DNA of 64,000 nt from assembly GCF_003667525.1 (NCBI RefSeq), contig NZ_RCUW01000003.1, forward strand, positions 186,001 to 250,000. Reading direction: 5' to 3'. Source of the stretch: Mycetocola_B reblochoni (GTDB lineage Bacteria; Actinomycetota; Actinomycetes; Actinomycetales; Microbacteriaceae). The translations under genes were made by a program, and so were the position numbers. Positions 43,519 to 50,781 of the stretch are shown piece after piece; positions within the stretch are counted from its first letter, which is position 1, and every line of letters starts with the position of its first letter. The notes beneath the pieces are model-generated. The model made no database searches. It worked only from the letters and a program-made list of their open reading frames with translations, and had not been told where the DNA came from.

Positions 43519-43978
43519 CGTTTCCTTTTCCTCGGCGGCAGACCGCGGGATCGCGGTTTCCGGGGCTCGGCGGGGACGCCGGGCGCACGAACGGCCGGCG
43601 GCCGCTGGCGTGCGATCGTGGGCCGGCAGCCACGGCGTCGCCTATCGCGTCCGGCGGCAGCCGCACGGGCACGACGGACACAAGCACAAGCACGGGCACA
43701 GGCACAGGCACAGGCACCAACAGACGCAGAGGCGCAGATGCACTCGCCCACCGGGCGCCGTTGCGGTCCCGGCGCGCTCCGCCGACCCGACGAGAGCTCG
43801 GTCGCGGCGATGACGGGCCGAAGACGTGTGCGCTTCGGACGACCGGACGAGCGGAGCATGAGGCCACGCACACCGCGTTCGGCGCATGCACTCGCCCGGC
43901 ATCTCATTCGCGAATCTCCCTCGACCGCTGTCCCCTCCGCCCAGTGTATGTGCGGGAAGCGACGGCTAGGGTTGATTC
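43519..43978. other. Gene-poor region with (GGCACA)n-like tandem repeats
   Basis: This 460-bp stretch has open frames on both strands, but none with a plausible product. One frame is a run of His/Lys/Arg residues caused by hexamer repeats of CACRRG type at 43664-43717. I see no RNA gene. The right edge carries the promoter of the small membrane protein at 43979. Confidence 0.6.
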
Positions 43979-44113
43979 GTGACCACTGAGGACGACACCC
44001 CGCTCTACAGCGAGAAACGCCGCCGCCGCATGCGCCGCATCACCTGGCTGGTGATCGCCGCGCTCGTGCTGACCACCGGGGGATCGACCGTCCTCATGAT
44101 GCTCTTCAGTTAG
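43979..44113 (+). CDS. 44-residue single-pass membrane protein
   Basis: The product MTTEDDTPLYSEKRRRRMRR, followed by a hydrophobic segment (21-44, ITWLVIAALVLTT...), looks like a small tail-anchored or N-in membrane peptide. The GTG at 43979 lies exactly six bases after TAGGGT (43967-43972), a leaderless promoter. This and the positive-inside pattern make it more than a chance frame. The function is unknown. Confidence 0.65.
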   Translation: MTTEDDTPLYSEKRRRRMRRITWLVIAALVLTTGGSTVLMMLFS

Positions 44114-44306
44114 ACCGTCCGAGCAGGGCGGGCAGGGCACGGGCGCGTGGCGCTCCCGACGGAACACTCCCCCGCGGACCGAGACGTTTCCCCAAGCGCG
44201 CGCACCACCCCACCGCGCGCGCATCACCCCACCGCGCGAGCACGAACCCACCACGTCGGGACACCACCGTGCGCCACCACGCGACCACGGGCCACCCACA
44301 GGAGAA

Positions 44307-44337
44307 CGGCCCCGCCATCGCTGAGATGGCGGGGCCG
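44307..44337. terminator. Perfect hairpin, former ssrA-side terminator
   Basis: CGGCCCCGCCATC pairs with GATGGCGGGGCCG over 13 bases on a GCTGA loop. Before integration it would have lain about 50 bp downstream of ssrA. The element now separates the two. The 190 bp to its left hold no gene I can support. Confidence 0.7.
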
Positions 44338-44353
44338 CGTCGTGTGGATCCCA

Positions 44354-44410
44354 CCCGGATAACCGGGACAGCGCGACAACGACCGATGGTGGAGATGGGG
44401 GGAATTGAAC
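44354..44410. repeat. Left attachment repeat of the integrated element
   Basis: 44386-44410 is identical to 54161-54185 (25 bp; starts ATGGTGGAGATGG on the plus strand), the last bases of ssrA with its CCA. The 32 bp to the left (44354-44385) match 54129-54160 at 25 of 32 positions. Both sides keep a small hairpin (CCCGG-N4-CCGGG) next to the CCA end. Only the ssrA 3' tail is present here; the rest of the gene is missing. Confidence 0.9.
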
Positions 44411-44527
44411 TTCTGTGACCGCTCCGACACAGTTGTCCCCTTCCATGTAATTACGGGGTTTTCTCGCGGCGCTCACTACCCATGTTTACTCACACCAGCA
44501 CAGAACGACATGGATTTTCGCCTAGAT

Positions 44528-44546
44528 CTGTGCCTCCAACTGTGCC
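44528..44546 (+). repeat. Left copy of paired CTGTGCC motif (possible integrase arm site)
   Basis: CTGTGCCTCCAACTGTGCC contains CTGTGCC twice, 12 bases apart. It matches 17 of 19 bases of the sequence at 54074-54092 near the other end, in the same orientation. The position, 118 bp inside the left repeat, fits an arm-type site of a tyrosine integrase. Confidence 0.5.
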
Positions 44547-44563
44547 CCGATCCCGCTGGGGCT

Positions 44564-45121
44564 TTACTTCTTGTTCTGCCTGTCGCGGATAGCGAACCAC
44601 CGGAACGCGACAGCACTGAATGCCTTTTGCTCATCGGTCGGCCTTTCCGCCACTTCCGCGGCCTTCCAGATCCGCCACCAAGCGCGCCCAGCGCGGTCGG
44701 CTTCTTCAGCACTCAGCTCCCCCGCAGTCGGAGGCACCTCTGAAGCATCAACATCTTCAAAGCCAGGCAGTGGAGACAGGCCAACCGCTACACGAGCGGC
44801 AGAGAACTCTCGTTCGTCATCGTCCACCCCGTGTACTTCAGATGAGACTTCTTCTGCGCGAGCAAGCCTGAGCAACGAAACGATGTCCCCACCGTAACGT
44901 TTTGCATCACGCTCACCAGCTAGCCCAACCACGACCACAGGAGAAACCCCGTAGCCGCCATCCACAAAAGCGCGAGCTCCAATCGCTGGCTCCTCACGGA
45001 AAGGCCAGCGGTACAAATAGGCGCCGGCCATCGAGTGATCATTCAACCCGAATGATGACGAAAGCTCTCTGAACTTCACGTACACAAAGCGATTCTTCGA
45101 GCGTCGCGAAAATAAACCCAT
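44564..45121 (-). CDS. Hypothetical protein of the element, 185 residues
   Basis: The product starts MGLFSRRSKNRFVYVKFRELS. It has a central beta-rich part (AFVDGGYGVSPVVVVGLAGERD) and an acidic, Trp-containing C-terminal part ending KK. No signal peptide or membrane helix is seen, and I do not recognise a family. It begins 9 bp after the stop of the winged-helix-like gene and is probably cotranscribed under the 45415-45457 inverted repeat. Codon use is far less G+C-biased than the chromosome, supporting recent transfer. Confidence 0.6.
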   Translation of the reverse strand: MGLFSRRSKNRFVYVKFRELSSSFGLNDHSMAGAYLYRWPFREEPAIGARAFVDGGYGVSPVVVVGLAGERDAKRYGGDIVSLLRLARAEEVSSEVHGVDDDEREFSAARVAVGLSPLPGFEDVDASEVPPTAGELSAEEADRAGRAWWRIWKAAEVAERPTDEQKAFSAVAFRWFAIRDRQNKK

Positions 45122-45130
45122 GAGCTGAGG

Positions 45131-45406
45131 CTACCGCACCGGATATCTGTAAGTCTTACCGTCCAAGCCAGTCACCTCTCGCGAGGATGGAATGCTAATG
45201 CCTGGACGCACAGCCACCAGCCTTGCCCGGCCCTCGACACGAGAAACAGCTATTTGCACCAGTCCGGCTTCCTCAAGCTTTTTTGCTGCGCGTCGGATCG
45301 AGTTCTGATCCGAATGACTCTGGTCGGGACTCGTCAGAATCACCGCCCCGGTGGTCTGAATCCGATCTAGGATCGCACGCTGCCAAACCCCCGGCCCTCG
45401 CGACAT
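45131..45406 (-). CDS. Probable winged-helix regulator, 91 residues
   Basis: The sequence has a helical start (GVWQRAILDRIQTTGAVIL), then DQNSIRRAAKKLEEAGLVQIAVSRVEGRARLVAV, which reads as a recognition helix followed by a beta wing. The ATG at 45406 follows AGGAG by six bases; a GTG at 45448 lies inside the putative promoter and is less likely. The start is flanked by a long inverted repeat, suggesting self-control. Identification as a DNA-binding protein is by pattern only. Confidence 0.55.
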   Translation of the reverse strand: MSRGPGVWQRAILDRIQTTGAVILTSPDQSHSDQNSIRRAAKKLEEAGLVQIAVSRVEGRARLVAVRPGISIPSSREVTGLDGKTYRYPVR

Positions 45407-45414
45407 CTTCTCTC

Positions 45415-45457
45415 CTAAGTGTTGTGCTGCATAGTTTACCTCCAGCACAACACTTAG
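45415..45457. promoter_or_regulatory. 14-bp inverted repeat flanking a promoter
   Basis: CTAAGTGTTGTGCT (45415-45428) and AGCACAACACTTAG (45444-45457) are perfect inverse copies 15 bp apart. The minus strand between them reads TAAACTATGC, with TAAACT as a likely -10 box. This looks like an operator pair around the promoter of the 91-residue gene. Confidence 0.6.
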
Positions 45458-45741
45458 AACACCTCACCCGTCACGAGATCCGTCATCGCGTACGTCTCGG
45501 ACTTTTCCTGCCCGTTCGTGAAGAACGCAGACGGAGAAACCAGCTTTTCGGGAGCCGACGACCTGGTGCCTATTTCGGGCCGCCCAGTCCCGCCGATCTG
45601 CCCGTTGCGAACAATCTCGCCAGCATCGTGGCCGTCACGGATCGCAACGCCCAGAGCCCGCAGCATGTCCCTCGCTTTAGGGGAGATCCCGCGGCATGGC
45701 TCGGGATCAGATTCACATAACCTGAGGGTGAACAGCCCCAA
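45454..45741 (-). CDS. Doubtful ORF of 95 residues
   Basis: The frame begins with TTG at 45741 or ATG at 45666 and ends inside the inverted repeat. The product (GISPKARDMLRALGVAIRDGHD... ending AMTDLVTGEVF) is soluble and unrecognised. No ribosome binding site is convincing. It fills the gap between two better-supported genes and has the same composition, so it may be real. Confidence 0.35.
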   Translation of the reverse strand: MGLFTLRLCESDPEPCRGISPKARDMLRALGVAIRDGHDAGEIVRNGQIGGTGRPEIGTRSSAPEKLVSPSAFFTNGQEKSETYAMTDLVTGEVF

Positions 45742-45756
45742 CTTGAAAGCAGAACA

Positions 45757-46383
45757 ATGACGAAGACACTCCGGGTATCAACTGTGCTCACGATCGCAGC
45801 GCTATCCGCGTGGACCCTCGCCGGTTGCACGAACACCGCAACGCCCACCGCCTCAGAAGAAGTAAGCCCGTCCGCCTCGGCGACTTCTACACCGACTCCA
45901 TCCAGCACTGAGCTTGTCCTCAGCGATGAAGAAGCAGGAGATCTCTACCTCAGCATCGTGTGTGACAACAACGCCGCTATCGACGCTCTCGCCACGGCCT
46001 TCAATGAAGGCGAAGCGGAGCTTTTGGCCGGCGGCGCCCCGGACCCGGCGAACGTACAAGAGAAGGCCCAGAACCGGATCGAGCTAAATGGGATGAGCCT
46101 CGACATCCTAGATGACTCGTTCTACGTATGGCCGAAGCGAATCCGCGAAGACATCTCACACATCCGCGAGTCGTACCTCTCGGAGCTTTCCACCCTGAAC
46201 CAAATGGCGACAAGCGACTTCGAGACCGCCTACTACTCAACGTTCGCAGAAACCGAAGGCGGAGCCACCGCGGGACAAAACATTCGATACGAACTTGGGC
46301 TCGACGCTAACACTTCGACCTCATGCGACGATTTCTACGGAAAGCTTCCCGAGATTCACGCGGAGACGGCTAGCCGGTCATGA
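45757..46383 (+). CDS. Lipoprotein of the element, 208 residues
   Basis: The product has a lipoprotein signal peptide ending in the lipobox LAGC (about 21-24). A Thr/Ser/Pro-rich linker (25-52) and a mainly helical extracellular domain (53-208) with two cysteines (VCDNNA and TSCDDF) follow. It would be anchored to the outer face of the membrane. It is transcribed against the main operon, as is typical for host-benefit or exclusion genes carried by phages and satellites. The exact function is unknown. The ATG at 45757 is well placed for the signal peptide. Confidence 0.75.
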   Translation: MTKTLRVSTVLTIAALSAWTLAGCTNTATPTASEEVSPSASATSTPTPSSTELVLSDEEAGDLYLSIVCDNNAAIDALATAFNEGEAELLAGGAPDPANVQEKAQNRIELNGMSLDILDDSFYVWPKRIREDISHIRESYLSELSTLNQMATSDFETAYYSTFAETEGGATAGQNIRYELGLDANTSTSCDDFYGKLPEIHAETASRS

Positions 46384-46441
46384 CAAATCGGGGCGGGCGC
46401 CACCCAGAAAGATGACACCCGCCCCGCGTTTGCCGTGACCG

Positions 46442-46672
46442 CTACTTCTCGAATGCGCGCCTGTTCTGCTGCGCCTCGACCTGTGCGAGTGTCGTGACGA
46501 CGTTGTTCATCAACATGAACAGATCGGAGCACGCCCGCACCACATCCAACCCGTTCACAGACGCCGCATTGGTTGCTTCCCGCGTCTCCATCACACGAAG
46601 CGCGAGCTGATGCGCGAACGGCGACTCGAACTCGTTCAACAGATACGACTCTTCCTGCGATCCATCACTCAT
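46442..46672 (-). CDS. Small acidic helical protein, 76 residues
   Basis: The product MSDGSQEESYLLNEFESPFA... is predicted to be mostly helical, with VVTTLAQVEAQQNRR near the end. The ATG at 46672 lies just after the tail-like gene stop (46675). It is the last gene of the leftward operon before the lipoprotein. Unknown function; it might be a tail-assembly or chaperone-like partner of the gene just upstream. Confidence 0.55.
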   Translation of the reverse strand: MSDGSQEESYLLNEFESPFAHQLALRVMETREATNAASVNGLDVVRACSDLFMLMNNVVTTLAQVEAQQNRRAFEK

Positions 46673-46674
46673 GT

Positions 46675-47361
46675 TCAACTCATCTTCCTGACGTAACCGT
46701 CACTCGTGATACCCAACGCCGTCACACCACTACCACCCGTGCCGACACCACCCAGACGGATGCCTGAGCCGTTCAGGATCACGGAGTAACTGCCGAACTG
46801 GATCACCGCCTCCGTGTTCGTGATCTGCACCACCCCCGAGCCCTTGTAGATCTGGATGCTGTTGCCGTTCGTGAACACCTGCGCGCCGTTCGAGAACACC
46901 ACCGCACCAGAAGCCACAGACGGGTCCAGGACCATCGAGGGACCGACCTTGATCTTCCCGCCACCAGTGACCGTCAAATCGTCCTCAACGGTGGCCTTCC
47001 CCTCGATACGTGTATTCGCCCGCAACCTCGTATCCCCAGTCACGTTCAGCTTCCCTGACACGTCCGCGTCACCACTGATCGTGGTCTTACCGCCGAACTC
47101 TGCCGTCCCGGTTGCGCTGATGTTCCCGCCAACACTGACCTTGCCATTCAGATTCGCCGGGCCCGTCCAATTCAACGTCCCCGAACCCTTCAGCAGGCCC
47201 GTCACGGATGCAGACCCTTCAACGATCAGACCATCCTGCGACAGGATCTCCACCGCGCCGCGAGACACCGATGAGTACCCCAACGGCGACGCATTCTCCA
47301 ACCGCTTAATGCGTCGCGCCAAATCCGCATACGCCCTTGATGGGTCATCAATCATCACCAT
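46675..47361 (-). CDS. Tail-fibre-like beta-helical protein
   Basis: The 228-residue product starts with a short helix (YADLARRIKRLENASPLG), a typical trimer-forming start. It continues as a Gly/Val/Thr-rich repeat series (GLLKGSGTLNWTGPANLNGKV..., GNISATGTAEFGGKTTISGDADVSGKLNVTG) that would fold as a beta helix. Minor tail or fibre proteins of actinobacterial phages have this build. The ATG at 47361 follows AGGAGG by eight bases. It ends 3 bp before the next small gene. A role in virion tails is inferred; a surface adhesin is the alternative. Confidence 0.6.
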   Translation of the reverse strand: MVMIDDPSRAYADLARRIKRLENASPLGYSSVSRGAVEILSQDGLIVEGSASVTGLLKGSGTLNWTGPANLNGKVSVGGNISATGTAEFGGKTTISGDADVSGKLNVTGDTRLRANTRIEGKATVEDDLTVTGGGKIKVGPSMVLDPSVASGAVVFSNGAQVFTNGNSIQIYKGSGVVQITNTEAVIQFGSYSVILNGSGIRLGGVGTGGSGVTALGITSDGYVRKMS

Positions 47362-47456
47362 GCTTGTTACCTCCTGATTTGGAAAAAAATGAATAGATAG
47401 AAAAGCCCTATAGCGCCGGGTGGGCTGTCGGGCGTGGAGGGAGGGGACTCCCCCCA

Positions 47457-47490
47457 GGTGGCGCCCGCTGCTGTGTTGACGGGCGCCACC
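47457..47490 (-). terminator. Hairpin between the 346-residue and tail-like genes
   Basis: GGTGGCGCCCG and CGGGCGCCACC form an 11-bp stem on a 12-base loop. No T-run follows. It could terminate or set the level of the tail-like gene. The remaining gap (47362-47557) holds no gene. Confidence 0.5.
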
Positions 47491-47557
47491 GTGGTCGTTT
47501 GCTGCTGTGTTGTGTGGTGTCGCTGCTTGTTTGTGCTGTGACGCCACCGGCCTGGTG

Positions 47558-48598
47558 TTACTGGTTGTTGGTGTTCTGTCGCCAGGCGGGTGCTCCGTTG
47601 GTCTGGAGCGCGATGTAGGTGTCGCCGCTGATGGTGCTGTGCGGTGCCGGTTCGAGTGGTGCTGCGCCGGTGGTGTCGAGGTAGTAGTTGAGTGCGTCGA
47701 CGGCCTGTGTCGCGGTGCGGGTTCCGATGTTCGGGGTGATTGTGAGTGCGGTGCTGAGCGCGGACCAGAGCTTGCTTGCTTCGTCTGCGTCGCGGAACAC
47801 GGCCTGGTGGGTGCGGAACAGGTTGTGGACCCATGCTGTGGGGTCCCAGTTCCCGGGGATGGGGTTGTTGGAGAAGCCGTGGCCGGGGGCGAGGTGCTTC
47901 GGGGTGGGCTGCTTTGCTGCCCACGCTGTGATGGCTGCCTCGGGGCGTCCGGGCTTGACTCGCGTCTTTGCTGCCTCGCGTACGAGGTATGCGGCGTATG
48001 GGTGGATGAGGTGCGGTTCGTGGATGAGTCCGGTGGTGTAGGCGTCTCGTCCGGGCTGTGTGTAGTGGTCGCTCTTGAACGTGTTCTTGATGAACAGGCT
48101 GGCTAGGGCGGTGTAGCGGTGCCGGAACTCGGTGAGCTCTTCCCACTTGGCGCGGGCGTTCTGCTGGAATGCTTCTTCGCGTGTGTTGGGAGCGCCGTCC
48201 TTGGTGATGATTTCGTGCTCGGTGTAGAGCTTGGCGAGTTCACTCCGGCAGGTGTCGGCGATGATGTCGGTGGATTCTTCGAGCTGGCGCAGCTGCTGCT
48301 TGACGTGGTCGATCGCGGAGCTGATGATTCCGGTGCGGGATTCGAGTTCGCGGCGTTCCTGGATGCGGGTGCTGAGCTTTGCGGCCCACTCGTCGATGTT
48401 CGTCTTGGGTGTTGCAACGGCCGCGAGCTCTTTGCCGAGTTCGGCCTGGAACTGGTAGTCGTGGATCTGCTCAAGCATCGGGTACTTGGCCTGAAGTGCT
48501 TCGAGGGTCGTGAGCTGCTTTTCGGTTTCTGCCCAGCCTGGGATCGCGGCGTAGATCGTCGCGGCGGCTCCGGTGGGTCGGCGGTAGAGAACGGTCAT
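47558..48598 (-). CDS. Large coiled-coil-containing hypothetical protein, 346 residues
   Basis: The product starts MTVLYRRPTGAAATIYAAIPG. It is predicted to be helical and partly coiled-coil over residues 25-140 (TEKQLTTLEALQAKY; ERRELESRTGIISSAIDHVKQQLRQLEES), then a mixed domain with YAAYLVREAAKTRVKPG. No signal or membrane segment is present. AAGGAG precedes the ATG at 48598. It is the longest protein of the operon after the ATPase. I do not recognise it. A structural or scaffold role in a satellite is one possibility. Confidence 0.65.
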   Translation of the reverse strand: MTVLYRRPTGAAATIYAAIPGWAETEKQLTTLEALQAKYPMLEQIHDYQFQAELGKELAAVATPKTNIDEWAAKLSTRIQERRELESRTGIISSAIDHVKQQLRQLEESTDIIADTCRSELAKLYTEHEIITKDGAPNTREEAFQQNARAKWEELTEFRHRYTALASLFIKNTFKSDHYTQPGRDAYTTGLIHEPHLIHPYAAYLVREAAKTRVKPGRPEAAITAWAAKQPTPKHLAPGHGFSNNPIPGNWDPTAWVHNLFRTHQAVFRDADEASKLWSALSTALTITPNIGTRTATQAVDALNYYLDTTGAAPLEPAPHSTISGDTYIALQTNGAPAWRQNTNNQ

Positions 48599-48659
48599 GG
48601 TGTTGCTCCTTCGTTGGTGCGCTGTGCGCGGTTGGTTTGTCGTTGTGACGAGATGAGAG

Positions 48660-48680
48660 GGGGTAGCGTTTCGCGACCCC
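48660..48680 (-). terminator. Hairpin between the 86- and 346-residue genes
   Basis: GGGGTAGCG-TTT-CGCGACCCC pairs over nine bases with one mismatch, just after the 86-residue gene stop. It may modulate readthrough. Confidence 0.45.
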
Positions 48681-48687
48681 GCCTGTG

Positions 48688-48948
48688 TTAGTCGTTGGCG
48701 TGGATTCTGATGTCCAGGTAGTGCCTTCTGGTGCGGACGGTGACGTTCCAGCCGCGTTCGCGGAGTTCGGCGAGGTGTGTGAGGTGTTTGCCTCTGAGGT
48801 CCGTGCGTGAGAACACGTAGACGGGGTGTTCCAGGCCGGGGCGTTGGATGGTGAATCGTGATCGCATCCATCCGGGTGGGCGTTCGCCGTGGTCGGCATA
48901 GTCCGCGGTTGGGCCTTTGTCGGTGGGCCAGCCTCGACTGATGCTCAT
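48688..48948 (-). CDS. Hypothetical protein, 86 residues
   Basis: The product MSISRGWPTDKGPTADYADHG... has a compact alpha/beta region with VYVFSRTDLRGKHLTHLAELRERGWNVTVRTRRHYLDIRI. It is basic and could bind nucleic acid. AAGGAG lies before the ATG at 48948. It belongs to the leftward operon and has no recognised family. Confidence 0.6.
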   Translation of the reverse strand: MSISRGWPTDKGPTADYADHGERPPGWMRSRFTIQRPGLEHPVYVFSRTDLRGKHLTHLAELRERGWNVTVRTRRHYLDIRIHAND

Positions 48949-48985
48949 GTGCTGCTCCTTTCCCTGTTTTTGGGTGTGCTGGTCA

Positions 48986-49016
48986 CCGGTGGGGTGGTGT
49001 GTGGCCACCCCACTGG
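48986..49016 (-). terminator. Hairpin between the 43- and 86-residue genes
   Basis: CCGGTGGGGTGG pairs with CCACCCCACTGG (one mismatch) on a seven-base loop. It is the third such hairpin between genes of this operon. Confidence 0.45.
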
Positions 49017-49029
49017 TGTGTGCACTGGG

Positions 49030-49161
49030 TTAGTTGGCTTCGATGCGTGCCAGCGTCGGGCAGGTGTCGTCGTGCCAGATGTTGAAGCGTGTGACGCCGG
49101 GTGAGAGCTGTTCGATACTCGCGTCGGCGTTGCAGTCCGGGCAGGGCTGGATGATTGTCAT
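49030..49161 (-). CDS. 43-residue putative zinc-ribbon protein
   Basis: The product starts MTIIQPCPDCNADASIEQ and contains CPDC (7-10), then HDDTCPT with His and Cys near the end. This spacing could bind one zinc ion. AAAGGA precedes the ATG at 49161. It is too short for most gene finders. The function is unknown; such proteins in phages often bind DNA or RNA polymerase. Confidence 0.6.
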   Translation of the reverse strand: MTIIQPCPDCNADASIEQLSPGVTRFNIWHDDTCPTLARIEAN

Positions 49162-49181
49162 GTGGTTGTCCTTTGTGAAGT

Positions 49182-49347
49182 GGTCCGCGGTCCGGTCCGG
49201 TCCTGACAGTGGGGGTCGAGGACCGGACCGTTTGGGTGCGGTCCGTGCTGAATCTGTTGTGTTTACTGGTCCGGGACTGTCCTAGGACCAGTGGTGCCGG
49301 TGAACGGTCCTGGTCCTGGACCCCGGGCGTAGGACCAGGACCGGACC
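49182..49347. repeat. Cluster of 15 GGWCC motifs
   Basis: GGTCC or GGACC starts at 49182, 49189, 49194, 49199, 49220, 49225, 49240, 49268, 49285, 49306, 49312, 49318, 49332, 49338 and 49343. Several are adjacent or in inverse pairs, so the region can fold into hairpins or bind a protein. It lies between the RepA-like ATPase gene and the small genes, where an origin with iterons would be expected. Fifteen 5-bp matches in 166 bp are far above chance. Confidence 0.7.
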
Positions 49348-49364
49348 ACAGGAGCGGTAGCGGG

Positions 49365-50384
49365 TCATGCCGGGGATACCGGGGGTGTGATGGCGTTGCG
49401 GGTGCGCCATTCGCGCAGCGCGACCATCGCCCGATCGTTGCCCCAGCCCATGCGCCCGGTCACGTCAGCCTTAGACCGCGGCGCAACGTCCAGTGCTTCC
49501 AGAGATGCAACATCGTCCTCGAGAGTCGCCGTGGTTTTCCCTGACGCCGGCGTGGTTGGCATCTCACCCGGGTCGGGTGCTTCGATACGCCAGTCCAGAG
49601 CACCGTTCGTGTCGATGAGCCTGAACTTCGCAGCGAGAGGTTCCTTCCCTGGTGGGCAAACCTGCCGGAGCCCACCGTGACGGTCTTTAGCCAGAATGAT
49701 CTCTGCCCGACCGCCTGTCCCGGGGGTGAAGGGTTCAGTGCAGTTGACCCGCAGCATGGTCCCGCCGATCGCCCTCTTCTTCGCGGCAGTCCCGGTCGCC
49801 CCGTAGTTACGGGAGTCCGTTCCTTTAGCGAGGTGATCGATCAGGACAACCGCTGCCCCTGCCGTGGCGAAGGGCTTGATCGCTCGGGAGTGCACCCGGG
49901 TGAAGTCGTCCGCGCTGTTCGATGAAGCACCGTAGACGGGCAGGAGCTCTCCGAGACTGTCAATGATGACCAGGCTCGGCCGCCACGTTTTGGCGTCCTT
50001 GACAACGCCATCAATCTCCACGGCATCTTCTGGTTCAGAGAAACGAAACAACTGCGGGTTCGAGAGCACCTCGCCCTTCACTCCCATTGCTTGCAACCGG
50101 GACACGACACCTTGCGCACCGTTGTGGTCGAGGTCGATGAACAACACGGAGTCGTTCAAGAACAGTCGCTCAGCCGCCGCCACTAAGGCCAGCCATGTTT
50201 TCCCCGATTCTGGATCTCCGATCAAGGAGTTGACCTGCTCCCGGTAGAACAGTCCGAACCCGTCACGTCTCAGCCCAATGTCTGGGGCTGGTGGTGTGAT
50301 GGGTCCAGCCGCGATAAGTTGCGCAACGTCGGCGTAGAGCTTGGGCGTGTAGCTGTGAATGGTCGCAGGCTCCGTCAATGTCAT
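49365..50384 (-). CDS. RepA-like AAA ATPase (DnaB/RecA-fold)
   Basis: The 339-residue protein has a P-loop GDPESGKT (56-63) and Walker B LVIID (138-142). It also carries the sensor region VVLIDHLAKG, as in hexameric RepA/AAA_25 helicase-type ATPases of plasmids, phages and satellites. A C-terminal winged-helix-like part (about 295-335, APRSKADVTGRMGWGNDRAMVALREW) may contact DNA. It probably unwinds DNA in replication of the element. The ATG at 50384 overlaps the upstream gene by 4 bp. Confidence 0.8.
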   Translation of the reverse strand: MTLTEPATIHSYTPKLYADVAQLIAAGPITPPAPDIGLRRDGFGLFYREQVNSLIGDPESGKTWLALVAAAERLFLNDSVLFIDLDHNGAQGVVSRLQAMGVKGEVLSNPQLFRFSEPEDAVEIDGVVKDAKTWRPSLVIIDSLGELLPVYGASSNSADDFTRVHSRAIKPFATAGAAVVLIDHLAKGTDSRNYGATGTAAKKRAIGGTMLRVNCTEPFTPGTGGRAEIILAKDRHGGLRQVCPPGKEPLAAKFRLIDTNGALDWRIEAPDPGEMPTTPASGKTTATLEDDVASLEALDVAPRSKADVTGRMGWGNDRAMVALREWRTRNAITPPVSPA

Positions 50385-50776
50385 GCGACCTCCCTTCTGG
50401 CGTCATCCCCGGACGCCGGTTGATCCCTTGTAAGTGCTGCCTCGTGCAGCTGCTGATTGAATGCCGCGATGAGTCCCTGGTCGACGCGGGCGGCCATGAT
50501 CTCCCTGGCCTGCGCGGGTGTGTTGTTTGCCCGGAGGTACCAGTGGTCCGCTGTGCGGGTCAGGTTCTCGACCTCGGTGTCGCGTGAGCGTCGGCCGGCG
50601 TCATATCCGTCCTGGTGCGCGTAGGCGATGAGCTTGGCCAGGGAGGGTGGAAGCTGGTGCAGTTCCACCCTCCCCAGCTGCAGATCATCAGCCAGCAACC
50701 CCAGGTAGTGCTCTGCCGTGTCGGAGAGGCTGATCCGGTCCGGGTAGGCGCGTGTTGACTCCCCCAAGTCGCCCAC
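50381..50776 (-). CDS. Hypothetical protein, 131 residues
   Basis: The product (MGDLGESTRAYPDRISLSDTAEHYLGLL...) is helical and acidic-basic mixed, with RDTEVENLTRTADHWYLRANN. It starts with GTG at 50776 and overlaps the ATPase gene start by 4 bp (ATGA), so it is translated with it. It might be a helicase loader or a partner of the ATPase. That idea rests on position only. Confidence 0.65.
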   Translation of the reverse strand: MGDLGESTRAYPDRISLSDTAEHYLGLLADDLQLGRVELHQLPPSLAKLIAYAHQDGYDAGRRSRDTEVENLTRTADHWYLRANNTPAQAREIMAARVDQGLIAAFNQQLHEAALTRDQPASGDDARREVA

Positions 50777-50781
50777 CCGGC

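Noticed and set aside
43508..43907. His/Arg-rich and Cys/Ala-rich frames over the hexamer repeats
   Set aside because: Their composition follows directly from the 6-bp repeats, and no ribosome binding site or conserved motif is present.
44386..44410. A second tmRNA or tRNA gene at the left end of the element
   Set aside because: Only the last bases of ssrA are present. The D-like arm, tag frame and 5' end are missing, so it is an attachment-site remnant.
44411..44563. A toxin-antitoxin or defence gene at the left end of the element
   Set aside because: No adequate reading frame exists there, and neither neighbouring protein shows a recognisable nuclease, kinase or toxin motif.
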